NCBI RefSeq assembly: GCF_001425235.1
Contig: NZ_LMEA01000001.1
Location: 347,855 to 411,854, forward strand
Source: Devosia sp. Root413D1
GTDB taxonomy: Bacteria; Pseudomonadota; Alphaproteobacteria; Rhizobiales; Devosiaceae
Direction: 5' to 3'
DNA: 64,000 nucleotides
Shown in pieces: positions 1-8,772 of this stretch (positions within the stretch are counted from its first letter, which is position 1; each line of letters starts with the position of its first letter). A program made the translations under genes and the position numbers. The notes beneath the pieces are model-generated. The model saw nothing but the letters and a program-made list of their open reading frames with translations. It did not search any database and was not told the DNA's origin.

Positions 1-1
1 G

Positions 2-643
2 GCCAGCTCGCTGTCCGAAGTGCAGAGCACGCAGCTTGGGGCGTTCGAGGTAGAGGACGGGGCACAGGATCTCGACCGGCTCTACGATCGGATGACCAGC
101 CGGCTCGGCCCGCTTGCGCTCACCCGCTCGAAATTCGTCAACACCCACATCCCCGAGCGGGCCACCAAGCTCGAGCCGGTGATCGCCCAGACTGAGGATG
201 ATCCGGAAGCGCTGCCCGATCCGGAACTTCGGCGGCCGCTCCGCTTATTGCCCAATCCGGAACCGATCAACGTGATGGCGGAGGTGCCGCATGGCCCGCC
301 GATGCGGATCATCTGGCGGCGGATCGCTTACCGTATCCTCAAGGCCTCGGGGCCGGAGCGGATCGAAGCCGAGTGGTGGCGCTCGGGCAAAAACCTCGAG
401 GTGCTGGAGCGGCCAGAGCGTGGCAGCAAGCGGCGCGACCCGCGCGACGACCCCAAGACCGAAACTCAGAAACCCAAGGAGCCGGAGCATGTTTCCGCAC
501 TCGCGGCGTTCGATCCGCTGACCACCGTGCGCGACTATTACATCATCGAGGATGATGGCGGCCGGCGCTTGTGGATTTTTCGCATCGGGCTCTATGGCGC
601 CGCCGAAGCGCCGCGCTGGTTCCTGCACGGGTTCTTCGCATGA
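2..643 (+). CDS. imuB: ImuB, C-terminal part (5' end outside window)
   Basis: The reading frame is open from the window edge, so only the last 213 residues are visible. ImuB is a Y-family polymerase-like protein without catalytic activity that links the error-prone polymerase DnaE2 to the beta clamp in the SOS mutasome. The visible part shows the family's C-terminal pattern: a Pro/Arg-rich stretch, a region with ERIEAEWW, then a DYYIIEDDGGRRLWIFR block and the end WFLHGFFA. The stop codon overlaps the dnaE2 start (ATGA at 640-643), so the two are translationally coupled. The identification rests on the C-terminal pattern and on the dnaE2 neighbour. imuA would be expected upstream, outside the window. 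Confidence 0.88.
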   Translation, partial: ASSLSEVQSTQLGAFEVEDGAQDLDRLYDRMTSRLGPLALTRSKFVNTHIPERATKLEPVIAQTEDDPEALPDPELRRPLRLLPNPEPINVMAEVPHGPPMRIIWRRIAYRILKASGPERIEAEWWRSGKNLEVLERPERGSKRRDPRDDPKTETQKPKEPEHVSALAAFDPLTTVRDYYIIEDDGGRRLWIFRIGLYGAAEAPRWFLHGFFA

Positions 644-3600
644 GCCGGCCCAGCTATGCCGAACTGATGGTGACGTCGAACTTCTCGTTTCTGCGAAGCG
701 GCTCGCATCCGGAGGAACTGGTCTCGGCAGCGATCGCGCTGGGGATGAGCGGCGTCGGCATCTGCGATCGCAACAGCTTTGCCGGCGTGGTGCGCGGCTA
801 CGTCGCGCATCGCGACCTTAAGCATAAGGCGCCGGACTTCCGCTATGTCGTCGGGGTCCGGCTCTGCTTTGCCGACGATACCCCCGACATCATCGCCTAC
901 CCCTCGGACCGTGAGGCCTATGGCCGGCTCTGCCGCATGCTGAGCCGCGGCAACCTTCGCGAGGAGAGCGAGAAGGGCAAATGCGTGCTGAGCTTCGCCG
1001 ACCTCGAGGACTTTATCGAAGGCCAGCTGCTGATCCTCCACTGCGACGAGACGCGCTGGGAGCATTCCGGCGCCGTGCTCGAACGCCTCGCCAAGCTCAG
1101 CCCGGGCAATGTCTGGCTGGCTGCTGCAACGACCTTCAAGGGCACCGACCGGGCGCGGCTCAACCGGCTGGCTGCGATGGCGGCGGCAGCCAAGGTGCCG
1201 CTGCTGGCGGTCAATGACGTGCTCTACCACGAGCCCAACCGCAAGATCGTCCAGGACGTGGTGACCTGCATCCGCGAGCACCTGACGCTGGAAACCGCCG
1301 GCCGGCGCTTGCAGCAGAACGCCGAGCGGCACCTGAAGCCGGCGAGCGAGATGACCCGGCTGTTCGCCGAACATCCTGATGCAATCGCTGAGACGCAGGT
1401 GCTGCTGGGTCGTATCGGCTTCAGCCTCGACCAGCTGAAATACAACTATCCGACCGAAACCATCGGCAATGGCGAGACGGCGCAGGAGACGCTGGAGCGG
1501 CTGACCTGGGAAGGGGCGCATTGGCGCTATCCCGACGGCATCCCTGACAGCATCAAACAGAGCCTGTGGAGCGAGCTCTGCCTCATCGCCTACAAGGGCT
1601 ACGCTTCCTACTTCCTCACCGTCGAGGATGTGGTGCGCTATGCCCGCCATGAGCTGAAAATCCTCTGCCAGGGGCGCGGCTCGGCCGCCAATTCGGCGGT
1701 CTGCTATTGCCTGGGCGTGACCGAGGTCGACCCCACCAAGGTCACCCTGGTGTTCGGCCGCTTCCTCAGCACCGAGCGCGACGAGCCGCCCGATATCGAC
1801 GTCGATTTCGAGCATGAGCGGCGCGAAGAGGTGATGCAGTATGTCTACGCCAAATACGGTGGTGAGCGGACCGGGCTGACCGCCACGGTCATCTCCTATC
1901 GCTCGAAGAGCGCCATCCGTGAAACCGCCAAGGTGTTCGGGATTTCCGATGACACCATCGGGGCGCTCAACCAGCTGCATTGGGGCTGGGGCAATGCCGC
2001 CGACCTCAAGGGCATCAAGATGCTGGGGCTCGATCCTGACGATCCGACCCTGACGCAGATGTTCAACGTGGTGCCGGTGTTAAAATCCTTCCCCCGCCAC
2101 CTCAGCCAGCATGTCGGTGGCTTCGTCATCACCCGCGATTCGCTCGAGAGCCTGGTGCCGATTTCGAAGACGGCGATGGAGAGCCGCACCATCGTCGAGT
2201 GGGACAAGGACGATATCGACGCGCTCGGCATCCTCAAGGTCGATATCCTGGCGCTCGGCATGCTCACCTGCCTGCGCCGCTCGTTCGAGCTGCTGCACCA
2301 GCACTATGATCGCGATGTGACGCTGCCGCAGCTGATGGCCGAGGAAACCCAGCCTCAGGTGAAAGCCCCGGTCTACCGGATGACGCATCGCGCCGACACT
2401 ATTGGGGTGTTCCAGATCGAGAGCCGGGCGCAGATGTCGATGCTGCCGCGGCTGAAGCCGGTGGAGTTTTACGACCTCGTTATCGAGGTTGCCATCGTCC
2501 GCCCTGGCCCGATCCAGGGCGGCATGGTGCATCCCTATCTGAAGCGCCGGCAGGGACTCGAGAAGATCGAACCCATGCCTCCCGACCTCTATGCGGTGAT
2601 GAAGCGCACCTATGGCGTGCCGCTGTTCCAGGAACAGGCGATGCAGATCGCCATCGTTGCCGCCGGCTTCACTCCGGGCGAAGCCGACAAGCTGCGCCGC
2701 GCCATGGCGACCTTCCGGCGCAACGGCACCATCCATACGCTGAAGGACCGCTTCCTCAGCGGCATGAAGACCAACGGTTATGCCGAGGACTTTGCCCGGC
2801 GCTGCTTCGCCCAGATCGAGGGTTTTGGCGATTACGGTTTTCCGGAAAGCCACGCCGCCTCGTTCGCGCTCCTGGTCTATGCCTCGTGCTGGATGAAGTG
2901 CCACTACCCCGATGTGTTCGCCTGCGCCCTGCTCAACAGCCAGCCGATGGGCTTTTACTCGCCCGCGCAGATCGTCCGCGACGCCGTCGAGCACGGGGTC
3001 GAGATGCGGGTCGCCGACGTCAACCGCTCGGACTGGCTGCATGTGCTGGAAACTGGGGTTCCGGCGCGCGAACGGATTGCCAAACAACATGCCGAAATGC
3101 GCGACGATATCCTGTCGACCAAGGCGATCCGGCTGGGGCTCAGGCAGGTCATCGGGCTGAAGCAGGATCATGCCAACCTGATCGTCGCCCGCCGCGGTGA
3201 TGGCTACGCCTCGATCCGCGACCTTTGGGTGCGGACCGGCATTCCGGTGGCGACGCTGGAAAAGCTGGCCGAGGCCGATGCCTTCGGCTCGCTGGGGCTC
3301 AACCGGCGCGAGGCGCTCTGGGTGGTGCGCGGGCTCAACGGCGTGGCTGGAGCTGAGCAGCTGCCACTGTTTGCGATCTCCAAGAAAGTGTCGAAACCCG
3401 ATGATGCCGAGAGCGACCTGCCGGTGATGGCCCCGGGAGAATCGGTGGTGCACGACTACCGGACGCTATCGCTGTCGCTGAAGGGGCACCCGGTGGGGTT
3501 CCTCCGCCCCGAACTCGAGCGGCGCGGCATCCTGCGCTGCGCCGACCTGATCGACAAACCCAACGGCGCCATCGTCGAAACCGCCGGCCTGGTGCTGGTG

Positions 3601-3978
3601 CGCCAGCAACCGGGGACGGCGAGCGGAGTGATCTTCATGACGCTGGAGGATGAAACCGGCATCGCCAACATCATCGTGTGGAACAAGACCTTCGACAAAA
3701 ATCGCCGCGTCGTGCTCGGTTCACGCCTCCTGGCGGTGCGGGGCCAGCTGCAGCGCGAGGGGCTCGTTACCCATCTGGTTTCCCGCAGCTTCACCGATTT
3801 CACCCCCAGCCTGCTCGACCTGGCGCAAGGCCTCGACATCGGCAACGGGGTTCTGGCGCACGGCGACGAGGGGCGGACCGGCCCGCAACCCGGCCGCGAC
3901 GAGGGCGAGCGCCGCCGCCGCGAACAGCTCGACCGCGAGGCGTACGCTGCGCTGCCGTCTGGGCGGAATTTTCATTAG
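640..3978 (+). CDS. dnaE2: Error-prone DNA polymerase DnaE2 (ImuC)
   Basis: C-family polymerase alpha-subunit paralogue of 1112 residues that carries out SOS-induced translesion synthesis with ImuA and ImuB. The N-terminal PHP domain begins at once (SYAELMVTSNFSFLRSGSHP). The palm carries PDIDVDF near residue 387, which holds the catalytic aspartates. Helix-hairpin-helix and OB-fold regions follow towards the C terminus (IANIIVWNK, VRGQLQREG). I chose ATG 640 because it overlaps the imuB stop; an in-frame start further upstream lies inside imuB. The protein is clearly the DnaE2 type rather than replicative DnaE1, from the imuB linkage and from the short C terminus ending just after the OB fold. 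LexA control is known for such cassettes, but the promoter lies outside the window. Confidence 0.95.
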   Translation: MSRPSYAELMVTSNFSFLRSGSHPEELVSAAIALGMSGVGICDRNSFAGVVRGYVAHRDLKHKAPDFRYVVGVRLCFADDTPDIIAYPSDREAYGRLCRMLSRGNLREESEKGKCVLSFADLEDFIEGQLLILHCDETRWEHSGAVLERLAKLSPGNVWLAAATTFKGTDRARLNRLAAMAAAAKVPLLAVNDVLYHEPNRKIVQDVVTCIREHLTLETAGRRLQQNAERHLKPASEMTRLFAEHPDAIAETQVLLGRIGFSLDQLKYNYPTETIGNGETAQETLERLTWEGAHWRYPDGIPDSIKQSLWSELCLIAYKGYASYFLTVEDVVRYARHELKILCQGRGSAANSAVCYCLGVTEVDPTKVTLVFGRFLSTERDEPPDIDVDFEHERREEVMQYVYAKYGGERTGLTATVISYRSKSAIRETAKVFGISDDTIGALNQLHWGWGNAADLKGIKMLGLDPDDPTLTQMFNVVPVLKSFPRHLSQHVGGFVITRDSLESLVPISKTAMESRTIVEWDKDDIDALGILKVDILALGMLTCLRRSFELLHQHYDRDVTLPQLMAEETQPQVKAPVYRMTHRADTIGVFQIESRAQMSMLPRLKPVEFYDLVIEVAIVRPGPIQGGMVHPYLKRRQGLEKIEPMPPDLYAVMKRTYGVPLFQEQAMQIAIVAAGFTPGEADKLRRAMATFRRNGTIHTLKDRFLSGMKTNGYAEDFARRCFAQIEGFGDYGFPESHAASFALLVYASCWMKCHYPDVFACALLNSQPMGFYSPAQIVRDAVEHGVEMRVADVNRSDWLHVLETGVPARERIAKQHAEMRDDILSTKAIRLGLRQVIGLKQDHANLIVARRGDGYASIRDLWVRTGIPVATLEKLAEADAFGSLGLNRREALWVVRGLNGVAGAEQLPLFAISKKVSKPDDAESDLPVMAPGESVVHDYRTLSLSLKGHPVGFLRPELERRGILRCADLIDKPNGAIVETAGLVLVRQQPGTASGVIFMTLEDETGIANIIVWNKTFDKNRRVVLGSRLLAVRGQLQREGLVTHLVSRSFTDFTPSLLDLAQGLDIGNGVLAHGDEGRTGPQPGRDEGERRRREQLDREAYAALPSGRNFH

Positions 3979-4043
3979 GCGCTCTCCACAAGGGGAGAAG
4001 GCGCTCGCTCCACCGCCGGCGTCTCATCACATCCAAAAGCAAA

Positions 4044-4067
4044 AGGGCCGCCCTCGCGGACGGCCCT
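4044..4067 (-). terminator. Rho-independent terminator of the chemotaxis genes
   Basis: A 7-bp stem (AGGGCCG with CGGCCCT) encloses a 10-nt loop. On the minus strand it is followed by a T-rich run (TTTTGCTTTT). It lies 25 bp past the cheW stop, as expected for the end of the cheA-cheW transcript. Confidence 0.8.
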
Positions 4068-4091
4068 GCAGCTTTCAGCGATGGCTCCGCT

Positions 4092-4577
4092 TCAGCTGTC
4101 CATCTTGGCGCCGGAGACCACCGCGTGCAGGTCGATCAGCCCGACCATGCGGCTTTCGTGCGTCACGATGCCGTTCAGCAGTTCGGTGTCGATCGAGTTG
4201 CCCTCGGGCACGTTGTGGATGTCGGTCTTGGCGACGGTCAGGATGTCGGACACCGCGTCCACCAGGATCCCCACCCACTTCTCGCCGACGCTCATCACCA
4301 CCACGACGTGGTTCTTGGTCGGCGAGGTCTGGCCTTCCCCGAAGCGGGCGCGCAGGTCGAAGATCGGCACGATCGTACCGCGCAGGTTAATCACCCCACG
4401 CACGAATTCGCGGGTGTTGGGCAGCGGCGTCGCGCCGTTCCAGGCGCGGATCTCGCGCACCGTGGTGATTTCCACGCCGTAGGTCTGCTCGCCGATCGAG
4501 AACGCGATCAGCTGCAGCGAGTTGGCGGCAGCCGCGACGCTGCCGGAGATGTCGTCCTTGAATGCGAGGGATTCCAT
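4092..4577 (-). CDS. cheW: Chemotaxis coupling protein CheW
   Basis: Adaptor of 161 residues that joins chemoreceptors to the kinase CheA at the cell pole. One CheW domain covers nearly the whole length. It shows the family pattern IAFSIGEQTYGVEI, then VREIRAW, then FVRGVINLRGTIVPIFDLR (about residues 57-75), then the loop with VGEKWVGILVDAVSDIL. It lies 61 bp downstream of cheA on the same strand and before a terminator, so it ends the operon. No receptor, cheR or cheB gene is nearby, so those must be elsewhere. Confidence 0.93.
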   Translation of the reverse strand: MESLAFKDDISGSVAAAANSLQLIAFSIGEQTYGVEITTVREIRAWNGATPLPNTREFVRGVINLRGTIVPIFDLRARFGEGQTSPTKNHVVVVMSVGEKWVGILVDAVSDILTVAKTDIHNVPEGNSIDTELLNGIVTHESRMVGLIDLHAVVSGAKMDS

Positions 4578-4638
4578 TTGGTCTTCTGCCTTTCCTGCCG
4601 GCCTCCTGGCCGGCGTCAGATCTGTCGTTCAGCGCCTG

Positions 4639-6915
4639 CTACGCGGCGCTCTTGTGAGCCGCGGTGGCGGATTTCAGCCCCTGCACGTCGACGATCAGCG
4701 CTACGTTGCCGTCGCCGAGAATGGTGCCACCGGCGATGCCTTCGATCGACTGGAAGTTCTCTTCCAGCGATTTGATCACCACCTGCTGCTGGCCGATGAT
4801 GTCGTCGACAATCACTGCCACCTTCACCCCGCCTTCGGCCTCGCACAGCACCACGAAGCGGTTGTCGCGCTCGACCTCGGTGGTCATCTCGAAGCGCGAC
4901 GCCAGGTCCACCACCTGCACATATTCGCCGCGTACCTGCAGCACCTGCCCACCCGTGGGCATGCGCGAGAAATTGGCCCGGGCGCACTGGATGGTTTCGA
5001 CGATCGACGACAGCGGGATCACGTAGGGCGAACCCGCCACCTTCACCAGCATCACGTCAAGCACCGCGAGGGTCAGCGGCAGGCGCAGCGTCATCCGCGT
5101 GCCCTTGCCGGTCCAGCTCTTCACGTGCACCGAGCCGCCGATCTTCTTGATGTTCGAAAGCACCACGTCCATGCCGACGCCGCGGCCCGAAATGTCGGAG
5201 ACTTCAGAGGCAGTCGAAAAGCCCGGCGCGAAGATCAACTGGTCGATCTGCTCGTCGCTCAGCGCCTGCTCCGGCCCCACCACGCCGCGGTCGCGCGCCA
5301 CCTGCAGCACGCGCTCGCGGTTGATGCCGCCGCCATCGTCTTCCACCGCGATCAGGATGTTGCCGCCCGCCTGCTCGGCCGAGAGCCGGATCGCCCCGGA
5401 CTCGTTCTTGCCCGCGGCCAACCGCTTTTCTGGACTCTCGATGCCGTGGTCGGCCGAGTTGCGGATCATGTGGGTCAGTGGGTCGGAAAGCTGCTCGATG
5501 ATCGTCTTGTCGATCTCGGTATTCTCGCCAATGGTTTCGAGCCGGATCTTCTTGCCGGTCTTCGTCGCCAGTTCGCGCACCAGCCGTGGCATGCGCGAGA
5601 ACACCGTCTTCACCGGCTGGGCGCGGATCGCCATCACCGAGTCCTGCAGGCCGCGCGTCGTCTGCGCCAGCACTTCGAGACCGCGCACCAGTTCCTGGTA
5701 GCGGGCGCGCAGCGTCTCATCCATCTGCTGGGTGAGCATTGACTGGGTGATCACCAGTTCGCCCACCATGTTGACCACACGGTCGATCTTGTCGAGATCG
5801 ACGCGGATCGACTGCACGCCGTTGCGCCGATCCTCGGCGCCCGAACGGCGGTCGTTCTCGCCTTCGAATTCCTCGGCGGGAGCCGCCTGCTTAAGCGGCG
5901 GCGGCATCAGCGGCGGCGCCGCCTTCAGCGCCGGCTTCAGGCTTTCGGCGAGATCGGCAAAGCTCAACAGCTCGGCCGTCGGGGCGGCTTCGACTTCGGC
6001 AATGGCAGCCACCGGCTCCGTCACATCGGCCATCAACTCGGCAAACGATGGCATCGCCTCGATCTGCGCATCAAGCGCTGCTTCGGCCACCGGCGCTTCG
6101 CGGCGGGTGATCTCGAGATCGCAATTGCCCTCGACGAACTCGAACACCTCGGCGATCGCCGCCTCGGTCACGGTGTCGGAGCTGAGCGTGATCTCCCAGC
6201 TGCAATAGACCCCGAACGGCTCGAAATCGGCCAGCGCCGGAATCTCGTCGAGCACCGCCCGCACCTTGATATCACCCAGCGTTCCGAGCTCGCGCAGCAA
6301 CAGCAGCGGGTCGTTGGCCCGGGCGTAAAGCTCGGAATGCGGGGTGAAACGGATGATCCAGTGCCCGGCTTCCAGCGCCAGCGGCGGCGCCTCGAAGGCA
6401 TCGTCGAGCACCGCAAGGCTCAGCGGCTCCTCGGCCACCACATCGTCGTCCTCGGCGCCGGCGATGGTCACCATGACCGGCACAAAGTCGATGTCGAACT
6501 CTTCCATCGGCTCGCCGGCCATATCCGGGTCGCCCGAGGTCAGCGCGTCGAACTGGTGCTTTTCCTCGGCGCCGTAGCCGGCCTCGAGCTCGGTGCCATC
6601 CTTGGCCGCCGCGACGAAATCGGCGACGATGTCGTTGGCGCGGATGCAGAGCGCCGCCACCGGTTCGCTGAGCTCCACCCGTCCGTCACGGACATGGTCG
6701 AGCAGCGTCTCATAGGCATGCGCGAACCCCACCAGCCCCTGGAAACCAAACGCTCCACCGCCACCCTTGATCGAGTGGATGGCGCGGAACACCGCGTTCA
6801 GCCGGTCGCTCGAGCGGTCGCCCTCTTCGATGGCGGCGAACTGCTCTTCAAGTTCGAGCAGCAGCTCCGAGCACTCGTCGAAATAGGTGGCCTTGAAGTC
6901 GTCGAGGTCGCTCAT
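4639..6915 (-). CDS. cheA: Chemotaxis histidine kinase CheA
   Basis: Hybrid-domain kinase of 758 residues that phosphorylates CheY (and CheB) under receptor control. The P1 Hpt domain at the N terminus carries the phospho-accepting His47 in AIHSIKGGGG. A long acidic, Ala/Glu-rich linker (about 110-360) stands where P2 would be and contains no P2 domain I can recognise. Dimerisation and ATPase regions follow, with the N box HMIRNSADHG (about 480), the G1 box DDGGG (about 525) and the G2 box GRGVGMD (about 578). The CheW-like P5 domain forms the C terminus. It follows cheY by 54 bp in a leftward operon. Confidence 0.95.
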   Translation of the reverse strand: MSDLDDFKATYFDECSELLLELEEQFAAIEEGDRSSDRLNAVFRAIHSIKGGGGAFGFQGLVGFAHAYETLLDHVRDGRVELSEPVAALCIRANDIVADFVAAAKDGTELEAGYGAEEKHQFDALTSGDPDMAGEPMEEFDIDFVPVMVTIAGAEDDDVVAEEPLSLAVLDDAFEAPPLALEAGHWIIRFTPHSELYARANDPLLLLRELGTLGDIKVRAVLDEIPALADFEPFGVYCSWEITLSSDTVTEAAIAEVFEFVEGNCDLEITRREAPVAEAALDAQIEAMPSFAELMADVTEPVAAIAEVEAAPTAELLSFADLAESLKPALKAAPPLMPPPLKQAAPAEEFEGENDRRSGAEDRRNGVQSIRVDLDKIDRVVNMVGELVITQSMLTQQMDETLRARYQELVRGLEVLAQTTRGLQDSVMAIRAQPVKTVFSRMPRLVRELATKTGKKIRLETIGENTEIDKTIIEQLSDPLTHMIRNSADHGIESPEKRLAAGKNESGAIRLSAEQAGGNILIAVEDDGGGINRERVLQVARDRGVVGPEQALSDEQIDQLIFAPGFSTASEVSDISGRGVGMDVVLSNIKKIGGSVHVKSWTGKGTRMTLRLPLTLAVLDVMLVKVAGSPYVIPLSSIVETIQCARANFSRMPTGGQVLQVRGEYVQVVDLASRFEMTTEVERDNRFVVLCEAEGGVKVAVIVDDIIGQQQVVIKSLEENFQSIEGIAGGTILGDGNVALIVDVQGLKSATAAHKSAA

Positions 6916-6969
6916 GGACTAGTCACGAACCCTTCTGGGTTGCCGGGAAGGCGAGAGGCGCGGAAGAAC

Positions 6970-7329
6970 TCAGTGCACCACGCGGTGGATCACCGAGATC
7001 AGTTTCTCCGGGTCGAACGGCTTGACGATCCAGCCGGTGCCGCCGGCAGCGCGGCCCTGGTCGCGCTTGTCCTGGCTGGTTTCGGTGGTGAGGATGAGGA
7101 TCGGCAGCGAATTGTGCATGCCCGAGGCGCGGACGTTCTTGATGAACTCGATCCCGTCCATCACCGGCATGTTGATGTCGGTGATCACCACATCGACGCT
7201 CTCGTTCTTGAGCACGTCGAGGCCCTTCTGGCCGTCCTCGGCCTGCAGCACCTCGAAGCCCGCATTGCTGAGCGTATGGTGCAACATGGCGAGAATGGTT
7301 CGGGAGTCGTCAACCGTCAGTACACGCAT
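6970..7329 (-). CDS. cheY: Single-domain response regulator CheY
   Basis: Receiver domain of 119 residues with no output domain. Visible features are the acidic pair DD at 7-8, the phospho-acceptor Asp51 in VITDINMPVMDG, the conserved Thr in ILTTETS and the Lys in IVKPFDPEKL. It acts downstream of CheA, probably on the flagellar switch. It lies 3 bp after the STAS gene and 54 bp before cheA. With no flagellar genes in the window, the symbol rests on the operon context. Confidence 0.9.
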   Translation of the reverse strand: MRVLTVDDSRTILAMLHHTLSNAGFEVLQAEDGQKGLDVLKNESVDVVITDINMPVMDGIEFIKNVRASGMHNSLPILILTTETSQDKRDQGRAAGGTGWIVKPFDPEKLISVIHRVVH

Positions 7330-7332
7330 GAA

Positions 7333-7623
7333 TTACCCTTCCATGATCGCGGCGAACGGGGCCTGAAGCCCCAGCCGCGAAACAGCCAGCCGGAACGCCT
7401 CGCTGGGCGCGCTGACCGAAAATGCGAAATTGTTGCGACGGGCGGTCTCGGCGGCACTCAGCAGCATGAACAGCGCGTTGGTCGCCACCCGTTCGATCGC
7501 TGCCCCCGAGACCGTAACCGGTCCGGATTCGATAGCGTCGACCAGCTCGTCACGAATAGGATCGAGCGCGTCGAGATCGACGATCGCCGGCAAGGCGATA
7601 GTTTTGCTGCGTGCCTGAGCCAT
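7333..7623 (-). CDS. STAS-domain protein leading the chemotaxis operon
   Basis: A protein of 96 residues with the anti-sigma-factor-antagonist (STAS) layout: an N-terminal strand, DLDALDPIRDELVDAIESGPVTVSGAAIERVATNALFML split by a helix, and a C-terminal AFRLAVSRLGL helix. The residue usually phosphorylated in SpoIIAA-like proteins would sit near ERVATNA, where a Thr is present; whether it is used is unknown. It is the first gene of the cheY-cheA-cheW string and overlaps no other gene. It may be a phospho-binding accessory of the kinase pathway, which is inference from position only. Confidence 0.75.
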   Translation of the reverse strand: MAQARSKTIALPAIVDLDALDPIRDELVDAIESGPVTVSGAAIERVATNALFMLLSAAETARRNNFAFSVSAPSEAFRLAVSRLGLQAPFAAIMEG

Positions 7624-7711
7624 CTACTTGGCTGCCCCCGTGGACTTCTGCCCGGCGCCAGCATCCGATGGAACGGTTTAGGAAGTGCTAAATTCAGGCG
7701 CTTTCGGCGCG

Positions 7712-8728
7712 TCAGGCCGCGCCCACCACTGCCCGGATCGATGACCGGTCGACGCCCGCCAGCGAGTTGGGCCGCCACGCGGGCTTCTGGTCCTTGTCGA
7801 CCAGCACGGCCCGCACCCCCTCGGCGAAATCCGGCAGCCGGCACAACAGACGTGCCAGCCGCAGGTCTGCGGCCAGTACTGCGCCGATATGGCTGAGCCG
7901 CCGCGCCGCGTGGTGGCTTTCGGCAATGGCGATGAGGCTGGTCGGCGAGCGCAGCGCCAGTTGCGCCAATTGCGGTTCGAGCCCGGCAGTGCCGATGATC
8001 GCCGCTTCATCCGTCCAGTCGAGGCCCGCGTGCCGGTCGGCCGCGGCGCACAACGCCGCTTCGCCCACCGGCGCCATCTCGGCCTGCATCAGCGCGCCGA
8101 GCGCTGCGTCGATCCGCGCCGCGCCGGCCGCCGCCGCGATCCCGGCGCGCACCGCATCGCGCCGCGCCGGGTCGATGGCGCAATCGGTCAGCCCCAGCGC
8201 CAGCGCATCGGCAGCGCCCACCGGCACCCCGGTCATCGCGAAAGTCAGCGCCCGGTGCACCGGCGCCTTACTGAGGATGAAGTTCACCCCCACATCGCAG
8301 GTAAAGCCGATCGCCGCCTCCGGCATGGCGAAACGCGCCTCGCTGGTGGTGAAGCGGAAGGCGCAGTGCCCGGCAATGCCGATGCCGCCGCCCATCACGA
8401 TGCCATGCGTCAGCGCCACCAAAGGCTTGGGATAACGCGCGATGATGCCGTTCATCCGGTACTCGGCGGCAAAGAAGGTGTCGGCCTCCTCAGCGTTGCC
8501 GTCGAGCACCGCCTGGCGCACCGCCCGGACGTCGCCGCCCGAGCAGAAGCCGCGCGGGCCGCGGCCCTCGAACAGCACCAGCCGGATCTCCTCGTCATCG
8601 GCCCATTGCTCGAGCGCCCGGGTGATGCCGTCGATCATCTCGAGGTTCAGCGCGTTGATCGCCTCGGGCCGGTTGAGGGCGATGATCCCCAGGTTTGCCT
8701 CGCGAATCACATCGAGCTGGCCGGTCAT
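7712..8728 (-). CDS. Enoyl-CoA hydratase/isomerase family protein (3-hydroxyisobutyryl-CoA hydrolase-like)
   Basis: Crotonase-fold enzyme of 338 residues. The oxyanion-hole segments FCSGGDVRAV (about 60-70) and HGIVMGGGIGIAGHC (about 105-120) are clear. FAMPEAAIGFTCDVGVNF is typical of the 3-hydroxyisobutyryl-CoA hydrolase branch used in valine degradation, as are the length and the extended C-terminal helical part. No other valine-degradation gene is adjacent, so the exact CoA substrate is uncertain. It diverges from the next gene across only 44 bp. Confidence 0.8.
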   Translation of the reverse strand: MTGQLDVIREANLGIIALNRPEAINALNLEMIDGITRALEQWADDEEIRLVLFEGRGPRGFCSGGDVRAVRQAVLDGNAEEADTFFAAEYRMNGIIARYPKPLVALTHGIVMGGGIGIAGHCAFRFTTSEARFAMPEAAIGFTCDVGVNFILSKAPVHRALTFAMTGVPVGAADALALGLTDCAIDPARRDAVRAGIAAAAGAARIDAALGALMQAEMAPVGEAALCAAADRHAGLDWTDEAAIIGTAGLEPQLAQLALRSPTSLIAIAESHHAARRLSHIGAVLAADLRLARLLCRLPDFAEGVRAVLVDKDQKPAWRPNSLAGVDRSSIRAVVGAA

Positions 8729-8772
8729 CTCTCAGGTTCCCATGTGGCGACGCCAGTGGTAGAGCACCGCGC

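Noticed and set aside
4522-7896. Long plus-strand open frames opposite cheA, cheY and the STAS gene
   Set aside because: Low-complexity Arg/His/Asp-rich translations with no family features; the minus strand encodes complete chemotaxis proteins.
8695-8772. Longer N terminus for the SAF-domain oxidoreductase
   Set aside because: It would overlap the divergent hydratase-family gene, and the extra residues (PRESHRAGRSSLRFPCGD) do not resemble a conserved start.
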